Notes under the pieces: model-generated
The model's database searches: none
What the model saw: only the letters and a program-made list of their open reading frames with translations
Told to the model about the DNA's origin: nothing
Shown: positions 33,736 to 46,313 of the stretch, in pieces
Layout: every line of letters starts with the position of its first letter
Numbering within the stretch: the stretch's first letter is position 1
Program-made: the position numbers and the translations under genes
Source of the DNA: Berberis thunbergii
Taxonomy: Eukaryota; Streptophyta; Magnoliopsida; Ranunculales; Berberidaceae
Reading direction: 5' to 3'
DNA length: 64,000 bases
Assembly: GCA_003290165.1 (NCBI GenBank)
Contig: QNQO01009148.1
Span: forward strand, 1-64,000

Positions 33736-34369
33736 TGTTCTAAACTTCAACTTATCATCCTTTTGATACATGTTGAATCTAGCCATAATTTGATTATGCC
33801 CAAGCAATGTTAAATTATAATGATCTCCCAAAAATGAAATTTTCAAAAATAAAAATTACCAGAAAAAGATTCTTTGAAAACCAATTTAAAAATAAAATGA
33901 AATTGTGGCAGTGTCCATAGTGTACCCATGTCAGTAATTTTATGTTGTTATTAAGTAAATGTGATGATTTTTATTTTTTGCCCCCTCCACAAAAATCATA
34001 GCTCCGCCCCTGCTAACACGAATGCACTATCATGGATTACTCTATCAAGACTTGCTTTCCAAGTCAATATTATTACTTTAATAGTAGGAAGAGTCGACTA
34101 ATCACTTCTAAAAGAATCGTAATTCTATTCCCCAAGGTGAGAAGAAACAAACCTGATTGAGCTGAACTTCCTTTCTAGTAATTTCCATGCTAAAACCTTA
34201 TAAGTCATAAGTAAAGATATCACCCTATTTATAAGATCCCTTGTTTCATTCTTGCTAAATAATGTTCCCTAATGTGTTACAATTCTGGTGACTTCTCTGT
34301 ATCTATGTTCTCAATAGATGATTTCGGTTGAAAATGTGACTCCACTTGAGGAGAGCTTGTATTTTTTTA
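33736..34369. other. intergenic with a hAT-like terminus
   Basis: 33979-34013 reads GCCCCCTCCACAAAAATC followed by CTCCGCCCCTG, the inverse of the CAGGGGCGGAGCT start of hAT-like elements. No left end was found. The rest has no recognised content. Confidence 0.4.
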
Positions 34370-34505
34370 AATCAGTATATTCATCACTGTCCTTTAGAAG
34401 CATTCTTGGATCAACAATGTTCACGACTTATGAAGGCTTTGTCCATCCTGAAATATGTCATCTGTTGGCCTCTTGCTCGTAAACATCTCCATTATGAGTT
34501 CAGTT
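34370..34505 (-). pseudogene. LRR receptor kinase fragment (kinase subdomain X)
   Basis: The minus strand encodes EMFTSKRPTDDIFQDGQS and, after a frame change, NIVDPRM, matching exon 2 of the receptor at 16869 (EMFTRKRPTDNMFQDG). It is isolated and in the opposite orientation to the LRR piece at 33560. Confidence 0.8.
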
Positions 34506-35481
34506 TGTTTTCCAATTAACGGAATAATTCCTACACAAATATAATTACACTGGTAATATTCCATGGTTTCCATTGCTTCCAGTCTACTACTAGTGGACAT
34601 GATAGATTATCTTTCTTACTTTTCAAAGCACAACACTAAAGTCAATTCTACATAATTACCAGTAGGTAGAGAATTTGGTTTGAGTTTTCACACCAATCTC
34701 TTGGGAAGAATTTATAATTCTAGTCCAGTGTGTACCACTTTTTTGTGAATAATTTTCACAGCAAAACCTTGAAGACCCCAAAGTCTACCAAGTCAAGTCC
34801 TAAAAATGCAGAAATAAACTGAATGACTTATCAAAAAACCACATTTTGAAAAGATTTTTCTCAAAAGAACTATTTAATCGTAGACTCGTTTCACCAGCCC
34901 ACTTTGTAGTCTATTGAAATCTTCGATTTCACTCTAAAGTGGTGTGTTCGCATAGTGGGATTACTTTAGTCAAGGAATAAAGGTGTTCCTTGGGACTCAT
35001 TATTAATTTTCAAAAATAAATAAACAAACAATAAATAATTTTCAAAAACATTTCTATGGTCATATTAAAAAAATAAAACGAAATTCTCGAAGTCCTTAAA
35101 TGTAGACTATACAGATATTGCGTTAGCATAATCAGGCCCAAATGGATAATCTTGATTACGTAACTATAAAACACATATCTAACATGAATTGCTCTATCAA
35201 GACTTCTTTACTAGTAGGGACGCCAATAACTTTGAAACAATTGTAACTTTACTCCACAAAGAGAGAAGTAAGAACCCTACTTGAGTATATCTGCCTTTTG
35301 AGTAATTTTCGCTCTAAAACCTAGTAAGTTATCACCGCATAATCTGAATATTATGAAGTCTTCCACAAAAACCGTGTATAACTCGTGATGCTTACTCCAC
35401 TTAGTATTGTATAAACCAAGAACTTTTACATAATTACTTGGTTTGGCATGCTGGGTCCAGCATGTATCCAAATTCTTCCAC
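34506..35481. other. AT-rich intergenic, nothing recognised
   Basis: No supported coding frame. The ORF at 35277-35471 (minus) has no family features. Confidence 0.4.
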
Positions 35482-35484
35482 TAA

Positions 35485-36041
35485 GAGGGTGATTGTTTTT
35501 GCTTCTGAATTGAGTCAAAAGTCTTAATAAGAAGTGAACCACCTTATTTGGAGTGTTTGTTTTTAGTTCTGATCAGAAGTTCTGCTTCTGATTGGAGTAA
35601 GCAACAAGAAGGTGTTGATCACTTAGCACTGAGTGCTTAGTAAAAATTATTCCAATAATAACCTTAACATATTTTCAAGTTTTTAGCATATAGTTTTTGT
35701 GCCTTATGTGTATCATAAGATATCAAATCAAATAACCCATGTTTGGATTAATTTCATCAAATAACTAATTAAAATGCTACAAATGTATTGCTCAGATTCA
35801 ACAATAACGTGATAGTCGTATTCAATATGATTTTAAGCACAATAAATATTTTTAGCTAAGTGGTTCAAAATTGTCAAACAATTCTCATTCAACACCTAAA
35901 AACAAACATCTTTTAATTTTACAGCTTCTAATCAGCAGCTCATTCAGAAGTAAAACAAACAGTTCATTCAGAAGCTCGTTCAGAACTTCTAACTCCAGTT
36001 AGAAGTTAGCTTCTAAACACTTCAAAAAAACAAACGCCCTC
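35485..36041. mobile_element. PIF/Harbinger-like (Tourist) MITE
   Basis: Terminal inverted repeats GAGGGTGATTGTTTTTGC and, inverted, GAGGGCGTTTGTTTTTTTG, with internal TTCTGAATGA/TCATTCAGAAG inverted motifs. Flanked by TAA (35482-35484, 36042-36044), the 3-bp TWA target of Harbinger elements. Non-coding. Related to the relic at 5518. Confidence 0.65.
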
Positions 36042-36293
36042 TAAGTCTCTCAGTCTCCATCCACAAGTTTGTGTTGTTCACGATATATGTCGAGTTATGC
36101 TCAATTGATTTTTGTATCCTAGACTTTTAGCACCCCCCCCCCCCCCCTCTAAAAACAAACACCTTTTAATTTTACAGCTTCTAGTCAGCAGCTCATTCAG
36201 AAGTAAAACAAACAGTTCATTCAGAAGCTCGTTCAAAACTTCTAACTCCAGTTAGAAGTTAGCTTCTAAGCACTTAAAAAAACAAACGCCCTC
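36042..36293. repeat. tandem duplicate of the MITE right half
   Basis: 36150-36293 repeats 35897-36041 at an offset of about 253 bp. The flanking TCTCAGTCTCCATCCACAA and CCTAGACTTTTAGCACCCCCC sequences recur after each copy. A 16-C run (36132-36147) sits at the junction. Confidence 0.8.
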
Positions 36294-36393
36294 TAAGTCT
36301 CTCAGACTCCATCCACAATTTTGTGTTGATTTTTTTATCCTAGCCTTTTAGCACCCCCCACCCCCAATTTTACACTTCTTAATTTTCCTAAAA

Positions 36394-36626
36394 ATGATGT
36401 TTTGGTCTTGTAATGTTCATTCAATATTACCAATCATTCTATCAGTATGGATATGGAGCAGTGAGAACTCATTCGCCAAAATCACTTCATCCACCAATGC
36501 ACCTGATCATGTGGCCTTAGTCGCCTTCAAGGAAAAGCTGAATGATGATCCACTTCCTATGATTCTTCACAAAGCCACTGTAGCTCCCTTGGAATAAAAG
36601 GAGCTCTTGGTAACGTTTCTCCAGGT
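36394..36626 (+). pseudogene. LRR receptor kinase with internal deletion
   Basis: Signal peptide and LRR cap (PDHVALVAFKEKLNDDPL, to about 36553) are joined directly to the end of kinase exon 1 (SSQSHCSSLGIKG, GNVSPG) and its GT donor at about 36624. The whole LRR array, transmembrane segment and most of the kinase are deleted. A frame change at the junction gives a stop at 36595-36597. Confidence 0.8.
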
Positions 36627-37640
36627 TAGATTCTTGTACATGTTTTTACTTCATATCTAACTACTGGGTCATGTAAGAGATCAGTCTCAAGGAGTGAGAA
36701 TCCCTCTAGAGTGAGAAACACACCACAATGGTGTGTTGCATGGTTACTTGTAAGAGTTGTAGATTTTGCTTTTGCAGCTAAAAGTGGCACAGTTACTTCT
36801 TCAGTTGTGAAGTTTGTGTTTCCAAAGGAAATGTTGCTCCAGATTCATGGTGTGGGTACGTTTAGACTGTTCTATCAAGCTGGTAAATATTCGATTTCTG
36901 TGTGAGTGTTTTGTCAACACAGTTAGGATTCCAGAAGTGGAGTGTATCAAAGTTTGTCAATTGCCAATCGCCATTGGGCATATAGCAGTGAGGTGTCCAT
37001 TCAATTAAGGTGATGTTTTGGCAGGTGTCAGCTCCATTTGAACTAACACATAATGCCTTTGTTGGGATCAAGTCAAGCCAACTCCATAACGTGAAGTGTG
37101 CGTTAAACTATTAGGCGGCGTTTTTAATATTGTTATTAGGCATCATTATTAATGATGGTTTTTTTTTATTTGCAATAACTCAAAGGACCCTCTCTATCAA
37201 AAGAAAACCAAAATAAAACCGGAAATGAAAAAACAGTCCATACCGATTTAGATAGCGTCCCTTCCACAAAGCCGCCACTGCTTTCATAGTGTTTCTTGAC
37301 GAATATAGAACTCTAAGTTCCTACATGAACAGCCTAAATGAATTAGTATGAATATCTACACTTTCTACTGAACAAAATTTGAGTGAACACCATACAATGT
37401 TCTAGCAAATACATTCATCAACAGTGATGTTATAACACAAACCATGACCATTAACTATTTGCCACTCTTATATCGGGACATTCCATATGTTTGAAGCTAA
37501 AGCGTAGCAGTGTTATGACTTAATAGTAATACACATCACTATTTATCTTTGGTAGGTCTCACAATTTGAATGCTTACAAATATACAATACTACCATTGAA
37601 TTGTAAATGAATAACCTTCACGTGATTTGCACACTTCATC
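36627..37640. other. intergenic, nothing recognised
   Basis: No receptor-kinase exon 2 was found after the donor site. Short ORFs at 36711-37071 have no recognisable domains. Confidence 0.4.
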
Positions 37641-37798
37641 TGGTATCACGAACACCACAAAGCTCAGTTAAGCGAATGAAAGCAAAGGTCATTATACCAA
37701 TAAGTGAGCTGTTTATAATGGACAGGTCTAATGATCGTACCAATAAGTGATCTCTGTTTTCATTCGCTTAACTAAGCTTTGTGGTGTTCGTGATACCA
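37641..37798. repeat. long inverted repeat (hairpin)
   Basis: Left arm TGGTATCACGAACACCACAA and AGCTCAGTTAAGCGAATGAAA pairs with the right arm TTTTCATTCGCTTAACTAAGC and TTTGTGGTGTTCGTGATACCA, about 45 bp with 2-3 mismatches. The 70-nt loop holds two copies of ACCAATAAGTGA. No clear target duplication. It could be a small foldback MITE or a small-RNA precursor. Confidence 0.7.
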
Positions 37799-38141
37799 AT
37801 GTAGAGTAGGTAGTTCGAACTTAATTTGAAGTGTAGAGGTTACTGAAGTATCGAACTACTTTTCAGCATACTTTCTGCTGCATTGCTTGACTAAACACCT
37901 CTCTATTATGACATAGCAAAAAGGTTTATGCAGAGTGCGTGCAAAGCTACAATTGGTATACAACTGTTTTGTGATTTAGAACATAAGACCATTCCATGCG
38001 GTTATACTTTGTTTGTTTTCTCCATCAGCACTAACCTAATGATTAAGATGACTAATAATGGCAACCAAAAGGTATGCTTGGAGAGTAGACCTTGTACTCA
38101 CGTTGACTATACAATGAGCCAATGACATAAATGCATAACCA

Positions 38142-39500
38142 TAACTAATATAATAATTGGCGTTTACCATCAGAAATGTTTTGCTTGATGATAACCATAA
38201 ACACTATTAACCGCAGTCCTTTAGAAATACAAACTAACCTCACATATTTTGGCAAAACACACATTGCAACCACTAAACAGTGGTTGATTTGTTGCTCAAG
38301 ATGAGTCCTAACACCTTGATGGTAGTCTCTAATGTGATACAACTCCTAACACCTTGATGGTAGTCTCTAATGCGATACAACTCAGTGATGACTTCTCCTT
38401 TATCAAGGTTTGATACGTGATTCCGCTGATATATGACATCAAGTGTTATGGTTGAAACCAAAGATTCCTGCACTGTAACTAGTCTATTACCCTGATTTTC
38501 GGAATCTATACTTCCATCACTGTCCTTAGGGGCATCCTTGGATTCACAATATTGATGACCTGTTCAGGCAAAACCAGTTTAGCAAAACCACGAGTCCATC
38601 CGTTCTGAAACATACCGTCTGTTGGTCTATTCCATCCTAACAAAACCAGAGAAGACGGAATGCTTCCTTAGGATTTGTTTCTCTTGAGATACAGAGTAAG
38701 CTTTGATAAATGTTCTGCTTAATGGGATTCTTTTCTTTTTATTTGATTAAAGGCTCAATAGGAATTTTCCATGAGAGCTTATTGTTAACTAGGTGATGCT
38801 TGGAACACTGACTGACATTGGTGAGGATATCACCTTCAAACAAATTATTGCTTATAATCAGGTGTGACTGCGACAAGCATCCAGTTTCATGTGTGGTATA
38901 GAACCACGAAAGTTGTTCTTGCAGAGTGTGATCATTCTAGGGAAGGAAAGGTTCCTTCGTGTACCTTCAAGTTTCTTGGATTCCAAGCCCAAGAATGTAA
39001 CGCTGTTACAATGACAATGACTCTGTAACAGTAGTGGAGACGTCCCATAAACTCAGTGCCATATTGTTTAGCTAAATGTTTGCAGGACCCCAGTTTCAAA
39101 CTCCTCTATTTCCAGTTTTACCTCAATTTGGCAGTAAATTAATCAGAGAGATGGGTGGGTTACTGAGAAACAGAGGAATGGTGCCCTGGGATATTGTTTT
39201 GAGCAAGACTCAAGTATGACAATGATTTTTTTAACTCAATGATTTAAACTCAATAACTATCTCTTTTTGCCAAAACGATAATCCGAAGTTGGCCTACCAG
39301 CAAATGAGTTGTTATTCAAGGATCGACCAATTTCTTATGATAAAGTATGACTGTTCAGAAGAATGTGAGGATTTGTACATGTGGCTTACCTTCCAAGCTT
39401 GACTACGATCCTGGGAAGATGACAACTAAACTGTTGCACTATTCCCATCAGCAGCTCTGGAGTTTGTCGTTCAACAAAGTCAATGCTCCAAGTGGATGCC
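38142..39500 (-). pseudogene. LRR receptor kinase pseudogene, heavily deleted
   Basis: Minus-strand order: LRR cap HPLGALTLLNDKLQSC near 39500-39440; an LRR piece LSLAQNNIPG near 39210; VTFLGLESKKLEGT and NNFRGSIPH near 39005-38890; kinase NRPTDGMFQNGW and FAKLVLPEQVINIVNPRM near 38630-38530; and C-terminus VQESLVSTITLDV, KGEVITELYRIRDYHQGVR near 38480-38350. Stops and frame changes separate the pieces. The IRDYHQGVR segment is duplicated in tandem (about 38308-38346 and 38347-38385). Confidence 0.75.
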
Positions 39501-40142
39501 CATGCACCATACCTTGGCACGCCATAATTGTATACAACAGCAAGTTTGCGCTGCACAAAAGTATGACTGCGTGAGGAAAGGCCTGACCAAGAAATCTCTC
39601 ATGTCACTCGTGACTGAATGCAAAGTGTATTGAAACCAGTATGCAATGAAGAGAAGCTTCAGCATGAAGATCAATATATCAAGCACAAATGAACAAATGA
39701 CATCCATGAAGCTTTATCAAAACTCTAGACTCCAAGTCATTCTAATCCTTCAAGAAAGCATTGGGTATGGAAACCAATAACATGAGGAACAAGGAGCAGG
39801 CTTGCCTATTGAAGTAAAGAAGAATCAACGTTATCCCCATAGATTCTCACCATAAGGATTTTTCCAAACAAAAGAAAAAGCTTTTTGGTTGATATGGTTA
39901 GTTGACAATATGACATAAAACAATATAAAATTTGCAATGAAGAAGGAAAACAATTCAATTGTATTTCTCATCTCAATAGTATTTATAGACTCCATCGAAT
40001 ATAGCATTCTGGAGCTCACAAGGTAACAACTTTAACAGACAAACATGTAAAAGAGTAGTGAACAGTCAATCAACCACTCCCACGCAAGTCTTCTTTCTAT
40101 ACGTAAGTAGAACAACTTGTTATCCTTGCGGAGACTAAAATC
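39501..40142. other. intergenic between kinase pseudogene and eIF1 3' end
   Basis: No supported coding frame. Part of 39990-40142 is expected to be the eIF1 3' UTR, but no certain polyadenylation signal can be assigned. Confidence 0.4.
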
Positions 40143-42270
40143 TTAGAAACCATGCACCTTAATGTGCTCCTTCTTCACAATTCCAGCCTTAACTAAGAAG
40201 CTAGAAACATTCTTCCTCTGATCACCTTGTAGTTGGATGACCTTGCCTAGCTCTTTGTCCTGCACAACATTACCATTGCAACAGAACTCCTTTTTGACGT
40301 CTTTCAGAATCTTCTCATAACTAAATTCTTTCTTCAGGCCTTGCACTGTTGTCAGGCACTTCCTTCCATTCCTCTGCTGTACACGGATATGCACATAATC
40401 TTTCGTCCCGGCAGCATCCGAGTCCTTATCATCAGCAAATGGATCTACAGCAACCATTAACAACAGCATTAAGCAACAAAATTAAATCTCAATGTAAAAC
40501 CTGCTGTTATTGCAACAATAACCATATTCGCTCAAATAAAATTCTAGATAACTCAGTTGTTACTTTGACATAGAAATATTTGCTAAATGATAAGTATTAT
40601 CTAAGTAAGGGAGAATGCCAGTCAAACTTAATTTGTATAATGTTAGCAATACATATTCTAACAAGACATGTTTGATAAAATGTGCTTTTAAACAAACAAA
40701 GTATTTCATGAAGTCAAACCCTGAGGACACATAAAACTGATTTAGTGCTTTTCGCATTTTTTTAAGACAACAACTGCTGGGAGTGCTTTTCATATTTGAT
40801 TTAGTTTTGTCTTATATATTTTATGTTTTCTTTCAAGAGTCTCAGTGAGTACTTTCATTTGATTTTTTTTTCCAAAAAATTAAATCATTTCACATTCTCT
40901 GAAGATTACTTCACTGGCCAAAATGGGTACTTTAAAAGAGTTTTGATCTTAAAGTTTCCAGTTAGTTATACTTGCAAATATTTGATGTAAAAAAAAAACA
41001 GATAGAAAGATGATAAATGCATACCGAAAGTAGTAGGGATCTGGTCGTCGAGTTCAACCATGTAATTAGCTAGGCGGTTATAAGAAACAAGCTGAAAAGC
41101 AAAAGATGCACAGTCAGAAAGTAGTCACACATTATTAATTTAGCAGAAAATTTCAGTATCAAAGAAACTGGAAGGTTAAGTAGGAAGAGTTTCAAACTTA
41201 TGGACCACCACCCCTTTGTTTAAATCATTTGTTGCACTCGTCACATTGGTAAACAAAGGGTTGAACTTATTCCTCATTGACAAGCACATAATATTTTAGA
41301 ATTTCAATATATGCAAAAATTAAAACCAGCAACGGGCAACCAACTCCGGAATTTAAACAAACAAACTTCCCCGAATAGTCTTGAGCATCATCGACTAGAT
41401 TTTTAATATTGCATAACCATATTGTTATCCGGCTTTCTGACATGACTCAAAATCCAATTCAGAACAAATCTTCCTAACTAAATGCAAGCAACTGTTGCAA
41501 CAAAAACCATTCCAGGACCATAGTTTTCATAGGCTGTTAATTTCTGTATGCGCCCTCATGACAACATCTCTACAAGTTTAATCCATTAGAGAAGGAAAAA
41601 TCTATCATAGATCATCAACGAAAGTGGAATTTTAGCAAACAGTCACTTCTCTCGTGAGTTGTAAGGTTTAATCCTTTGGGTATTACAAACAACAAGGTCA
41701 ATTGAATAGAAACTGGCATATTATTTTCAACCTGCATTTTCTGATACATAACACAATGCATCTAACCATGCCATGGAATCATTAAGAAAAAAATAACAGA
41801 TACAATAACTTCAAGTTTTATGCAACATTAACTAATCCAAAAGAAAATCAAATCAAACCCCACAAATAAATTCATGACAGAATCAATTCTAACTGCATTA
41901 CAAAGATCTATCTACTCTGATTATAAACCAAGAATCTAAAACAAATCAAAGAATCCCAAGATCCATGAATGTAGTAACAATCAAACCCTAACAACCAAAA
42001 AAAAAAAAAAAACCAACAACACCCAAAGAGATACAAATCAAAATGGGTAAACTGAAATCAAAACAAAATGGGTAAAACGAGATCAAATCAATATGGGTAA
42101 ACCGAAATGAGATGAATAACATCTAATCTAATGAAAATGAGAACACCCAAATGGATCAAAGACAAATGAAAAGCTGGAAAGGGGAGGAAGAGAAGATTGT
42201 TACCTGATGAAAGAACCCTTTTCCAGAAATTGAGATTCAGAGAGACGAAAATGCAAGACGGTTATGTTAT
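40143..42270 (-). CDS. SUI1: translation initiation factor eIF1 (SUI1 family)
   Basis: eIF1 binds the 40S subunit and secures start-codon selection. Coding exons on the minus strand: 41061-41025 (MVELDDQIPTTF) and 40444-40143, total 112 residues, the family norm. Motifs: DPFADDKD, YVHIRVQQRNGRK, LTTVQGLKKEF, KEFCCNGNVVQD, VIQLQGDQRKNVSSFL, IKVHGF. The coding intron splits the Asp codon (GT at 41024, AG at 40445). A leader intron of about 1.1 kb (42203-41091) separates the 5' UTR exon (42204 to about 42260) from 29 bp of UTR before the ATG. No lesion found. Confidence 0.95.
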
Positions 42271-42285
42271 GGAAGGTTGGGGGTT

Positions 42286-42295
42286 GTTTATATAG
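42286..42295 (-). promoter_or_regulatory. TATA box of eIF1
   Basis: The minus strand reads CTATATAAAC about 30 bp before the expected start of the 5' UTR exon. Confidence 0.65.
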
Positions 42296-42610
42296 CCAGA
42301 CTGCAGAGAAGCTAAACCAGGTAAAAGGTTTTGGGTCTCACGATCTTAACGGCTGAGATTAAATATAGAGTGAAGTGTGTGTTTTTGTTTGATTGGCCAA
42401 TTTTCGTTTTTCGACCTAATTCCGGGTTTACAGATTTTAAGAAATATTTTGGTGTGTAGAGAAAAAATGTACAAATTTCGAGCGTAAATGAAATATATAA
42501 TGAATTTTGAGAGTATATTAAATATTTGAAAAAATAATGTATAATACCTATAATTAAAAAATTAAGGGGTGGTTTCAAAAATCAATATACAAGTAGAAGT
42601 AGAAGAAGTG

Positions 42611-42775
42611 TGAAAATTATAGGGGTCGAGGGAAACGGAGGGAGGAATGGGTATAACCACCCATCCTCCTTGAGATGAGCGTCAATGCGCATTTCCAGAG
42701 CGATGTGCTCATCTCGAGGAGGATGGGTGGTTACACCCATCCCTTGCTCCTTTCCCTCGACCCCTAGCAAAGCTC
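42611..42775. mobile_element. foldback Mutator-like MITE, copy 4
   Basis: A 165-bp hairpin (GGGTATAACCACCCATCCTCC paired with GAGGATGGGTGGTTACACCC) with ends TATAGGGGTCGAGGG and, inverted, GCTAGGGGTCGAGGG. It is flanked by a perfect 9-bp direct repeat GAAGAAGTG (42602-42610 and 42776-42784). Confidence 0.8.
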
Positions 42776-42784
42776 GAAGAAGTG

Positions 42785-43337
42785 ATATTAGGAAATTAGG
42801 GGTGGTTTCAAAAACAAAAAATAATTATAATAAATGATAATTAAAAAAATCGAAATTGACGAAAAAAATCTTGAAATTTTTGAAAAAATGTAAATTTTAG
42901 TAGCTGGTTTTGTAATTTTGCGAAATAAACGAAAAAAAACCATAAATTTATGAAAAAAAATTTGAAAAATGTAATTTTTAGTAGCTAGTTTTTGTATTTT
43001 TACGAAATAAATGAAAAAAACCCCGAAATTTTTTCTTTCGCTCTTTTTCTTTTCGTAATTTCAAAAAAACGAAAATTTCAGCTACAATCCTTGATCTAAT
43101 GTAATTAGAGATTAAATATTGGGATCGCGATGGATTAGGCTTGGCAATGGAATGAAAACATTTGTTCTGAAATGATAAATAGCATACAATCCAAACATGA
43201 ATCGGTGTTGGTGTTCCTACATATATTGATTGTAAAGCGCATGTTATACGAACAATGACATAAAAATGCTTGTGGCCCTTCTAATCGAAATTGTTTATTT
43301 GGTTAGATAAGAAATAGTTTATTTCATCTACTATCTA
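42785..43337. other. AT-rich intergenic with a 77-bp tandem duplication
   Basis: 42884-42960 and 42961-43025 are imperfect tandem copies (GAAAAAATGTAAATTTTAGT and variants). No coding signal. Confidence 0.5.
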
Positions 43338-46308
43338 TGTAATACCCGTATTTTTTTCACTGTCCTTATAAATATGTATGTATATAAAGTGTTTCAATTT
43401 ATTATTTTTTTATTCTAATTAAAATATTATATATACGCATGTTTGATGTACGACTTTGTATGATGTGAAATTTTTTTCTATAAGTATAGGATTTGAATTA
43501 CTTCTAATCTGAAAATGTATATATTTTTTTAAAATCTTATTTCTTTTGCCAATTTGTATTTTTTTTAAAATTCACATTGCTTTCTTACCTTTTCGAATCT
43601 CGGGATGAGCTTCCTTTGATACAAATATAAATCTGAAATATGAAATTTTATTGTATTTTCGTAGGAATTGGTTGAGTTAAAAGAAAAAAACTAGAACTAG
43701 GTTTTTATTTAAATCCCGTAATAAATACAGTTTTGCGCTGTCTTAGTATTTTTAGTGGATCGATACCTTCTAGAGGTCAGAATACCTTCGTATTGCATCT
43801 GTAGATTTATAACACGCGTATGAAAAACATATTGCTAGTTTGGAGTTCATCCAACGGTTATATCTCCCTCGAGGCATAAACAAATGTCGCTGATTGAATT
43901 TTATAAATTCGTGTATATAAAAATTTTTGTAGAAATAAATGAGTTTTCCTCCATTCTCTTTTTATATATTTTTGCTTGGAAACTTTTTTGTAAGTGATAT
44001 GGATTTCTTTTAATACATAATAAGTTTGAAAATTAAATTTGGGATGAAGTGAAATTTGAGAAATCAATGTTGGAAACATTTTTCAAATATGAGCTAAAAT
44101 TTGTTTGTATTCTATCAGTATTGATTCTATGTTGGTTTTGATTGGGTTCTTTAGGGTGTACTGTATCATGTTATATATCATTTATTTTTTGTTGGAGTCT
44201 AGTTTCAAAAGGATTTTACGGTATTACAATCTGAATTTTGTGCGGAAAGATATACTTATTTTAATGACAAAAGGTAAATCTGGACGAATGCTGACAGATG
44301 ACATGTTTTGTTTGTAAAATATGTAATGTTCCAGACATAATCAGGGGTATGCTATATATGGTTGGAAATCTCTTTGTGTCTATTTTTTATAGCCTTTAAC
44401 GATAGTCAATTTGGAGTTATAATGTGAAAATTATGTACATTTGAGTGATGACTTGTCGAGCTGTCTAGTTATGACAAATTGTTAATTTCAATATTGTTTG
44501 GAGGGTTATTTACCCGACAGTTTGGTGAATAAAACTATGCTAGTTATAACTGAGTTGGAGGCTGTTTAAATTGATTAAGAAGTCGGAAGGCTTGGAGAGG
44601 GTTTGACTAGGTTCTGGTTGGGCAGTGAATTTTTAGTTGAATGTTTTCGGAGTGTGTGATTTGAATTGTTGCAACAATCATCTTCCTCAACGCTTCATTG
44701 GATGTGGAATGGGTAGTGGAGTTAAGGACTTTGATTGTTCTATGAATGAATTGTTTTGTTTGATTTATTTTCATGGAGTGGTGATGCACGTAGAAGAATG
44801 TCGAATACTTGATGTTTGTTTTATTCGAGTACACTAAATATGTAAGGATACAATACTTTTGGTATAGGAAATATATAATGATTGTGTGTTGGTTCTAAAT
44901 TGGTATTGTTGTCTTGTTAGCCTGTGGCATCGTGTAGAATGAATTGTGTAGTTTGGGTTAAATGTGTTATTACTCGTGTCCAGATTGTCAACACTTTTTG
45001 TATATTGTCCGAATTATTTTTCTCTACATATACACGAATGGAGGTAATGACTACTAAAGATCACGACACTAGTATTGATTGTGTAGTTTGGATTGTTATG
45101 CAAATTGACTTGCTAAGAAGTATCTTCATATTGATTGAGTTTGATCCCTGTTGTGTTATGAACAAATTATTTATGAAAAATGCTAGTTTTCCCAAAAGAA
45201 TTGGTTAATATTGTGGTTGATTATTTTATGGTTGACAAAGTGTACTATAAATGAGTTTTGAGTTTTAATTGATTTTTTTTTCACAACTTCGGAAAAAAAA
45301 AATTATTTTAGTATACAAACTTGCTTGTATACGTGTGATATAATTTTGGGTATGCAGACTTGTTTGTATATCAGTGCATCGTTCCATGTGAGTTCGGTAG
45401 TAAGTGTAGTAGTGTAGTAGTTAGGAAATGTTTGCCATGGATCGAACTTGAGGTGAGATGACATGTTCATCGATGTGACACCCCACTTGGAACATGTACA
45501 TTCAAAGTGGTTCGAAGGCAAGGGAGACACACTTGGGTGAGGCGTGTTGGGCACAAGGAGGGTAGTGCAATTGTGGAAAAGAAGTGAGATTTGTTTGTAT
45601 GTGCAAAATTGCCTTAAAGGAAGAAACAAAATGTTCATTCGACCATTGAATAAGAACTACGTGTCTTCCTAAATGTAGAAAATGTGTTTTGTTGGTATTT
45701 CAATAATAGTTTATTATGACTATGATTTGTATCGTTGTTTGAAAATAAATTGCAATTATAAAATTTTTATCTGTTTAATGCAGGATGGTAAATCTACTAA
45801 CAATTTCTGCAGGTCGAATTTACCATGTTCAACTTTCACTTTTGTAAGTGTTGGTAAAATAAATTAATATTTTAAGCAAAATAAAACCGATTAGTATGTA
45901 AAGTTTGGCTCGTTGAGGAACTATAAGACTTTGACTGTTATCTTATTGTTTATGAAATTTTCATGTTAAATCATGTAAATTATTTTTTTTATAAGGATAG
46001 AGATTACTCATACCAGCTACCTCGCTGACCCAAGTAAGTTTACGCTTATTGGGTACATTCTTATTGGAACGTAACCATTGTTAGCCTTTCATAGATTAGA
46101 AAGTCATTGATGCAACGATATGAGATGTTTACTGGTGGGACAAAATCTCCAAAGAGTTAACCTGGTTAGAATTTTTATTTATTTTAATTTTTATTTATTT
46201 AATGTTTATGTTGTTAAATTTTTACGTCCCGAGTTTCGGAGAAGCGGATAGTCCTAATCCTATGTGAATATAAAGATTTTCATTTCCTCGAAAAATCAAG
46301 GCGTGACA
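43338..46308 (+). repeat. probable giant solo LTR (gypsy-type)
   Basis: Starts TGTAATACCCGTATTTTT and ends AAATCAAGGCGTGACA, the conserved termini of large plant gypsy LTRs. Near the end is ACCTCGCTGACCCAAGTAAG, also typical of such LTRs. It is about 2.97 kb and has no coding frames. The flanking pentamers ATCTA (43333-43337) and ATGTA (46309-46313) match at 4 of 5 bases, compatible with an aged target duplication. No PBS, polypurine tract or second LTR lies next to it. Confidence 0.5.
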
Positions 46309-46313
46309 ATGTA

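Noticed and set aside
44105..45208. ORFs of 60-95 codons in 44.1-45.2 kb
   Set aside because: AT-rich, no domains, and within the probable giant LTR.
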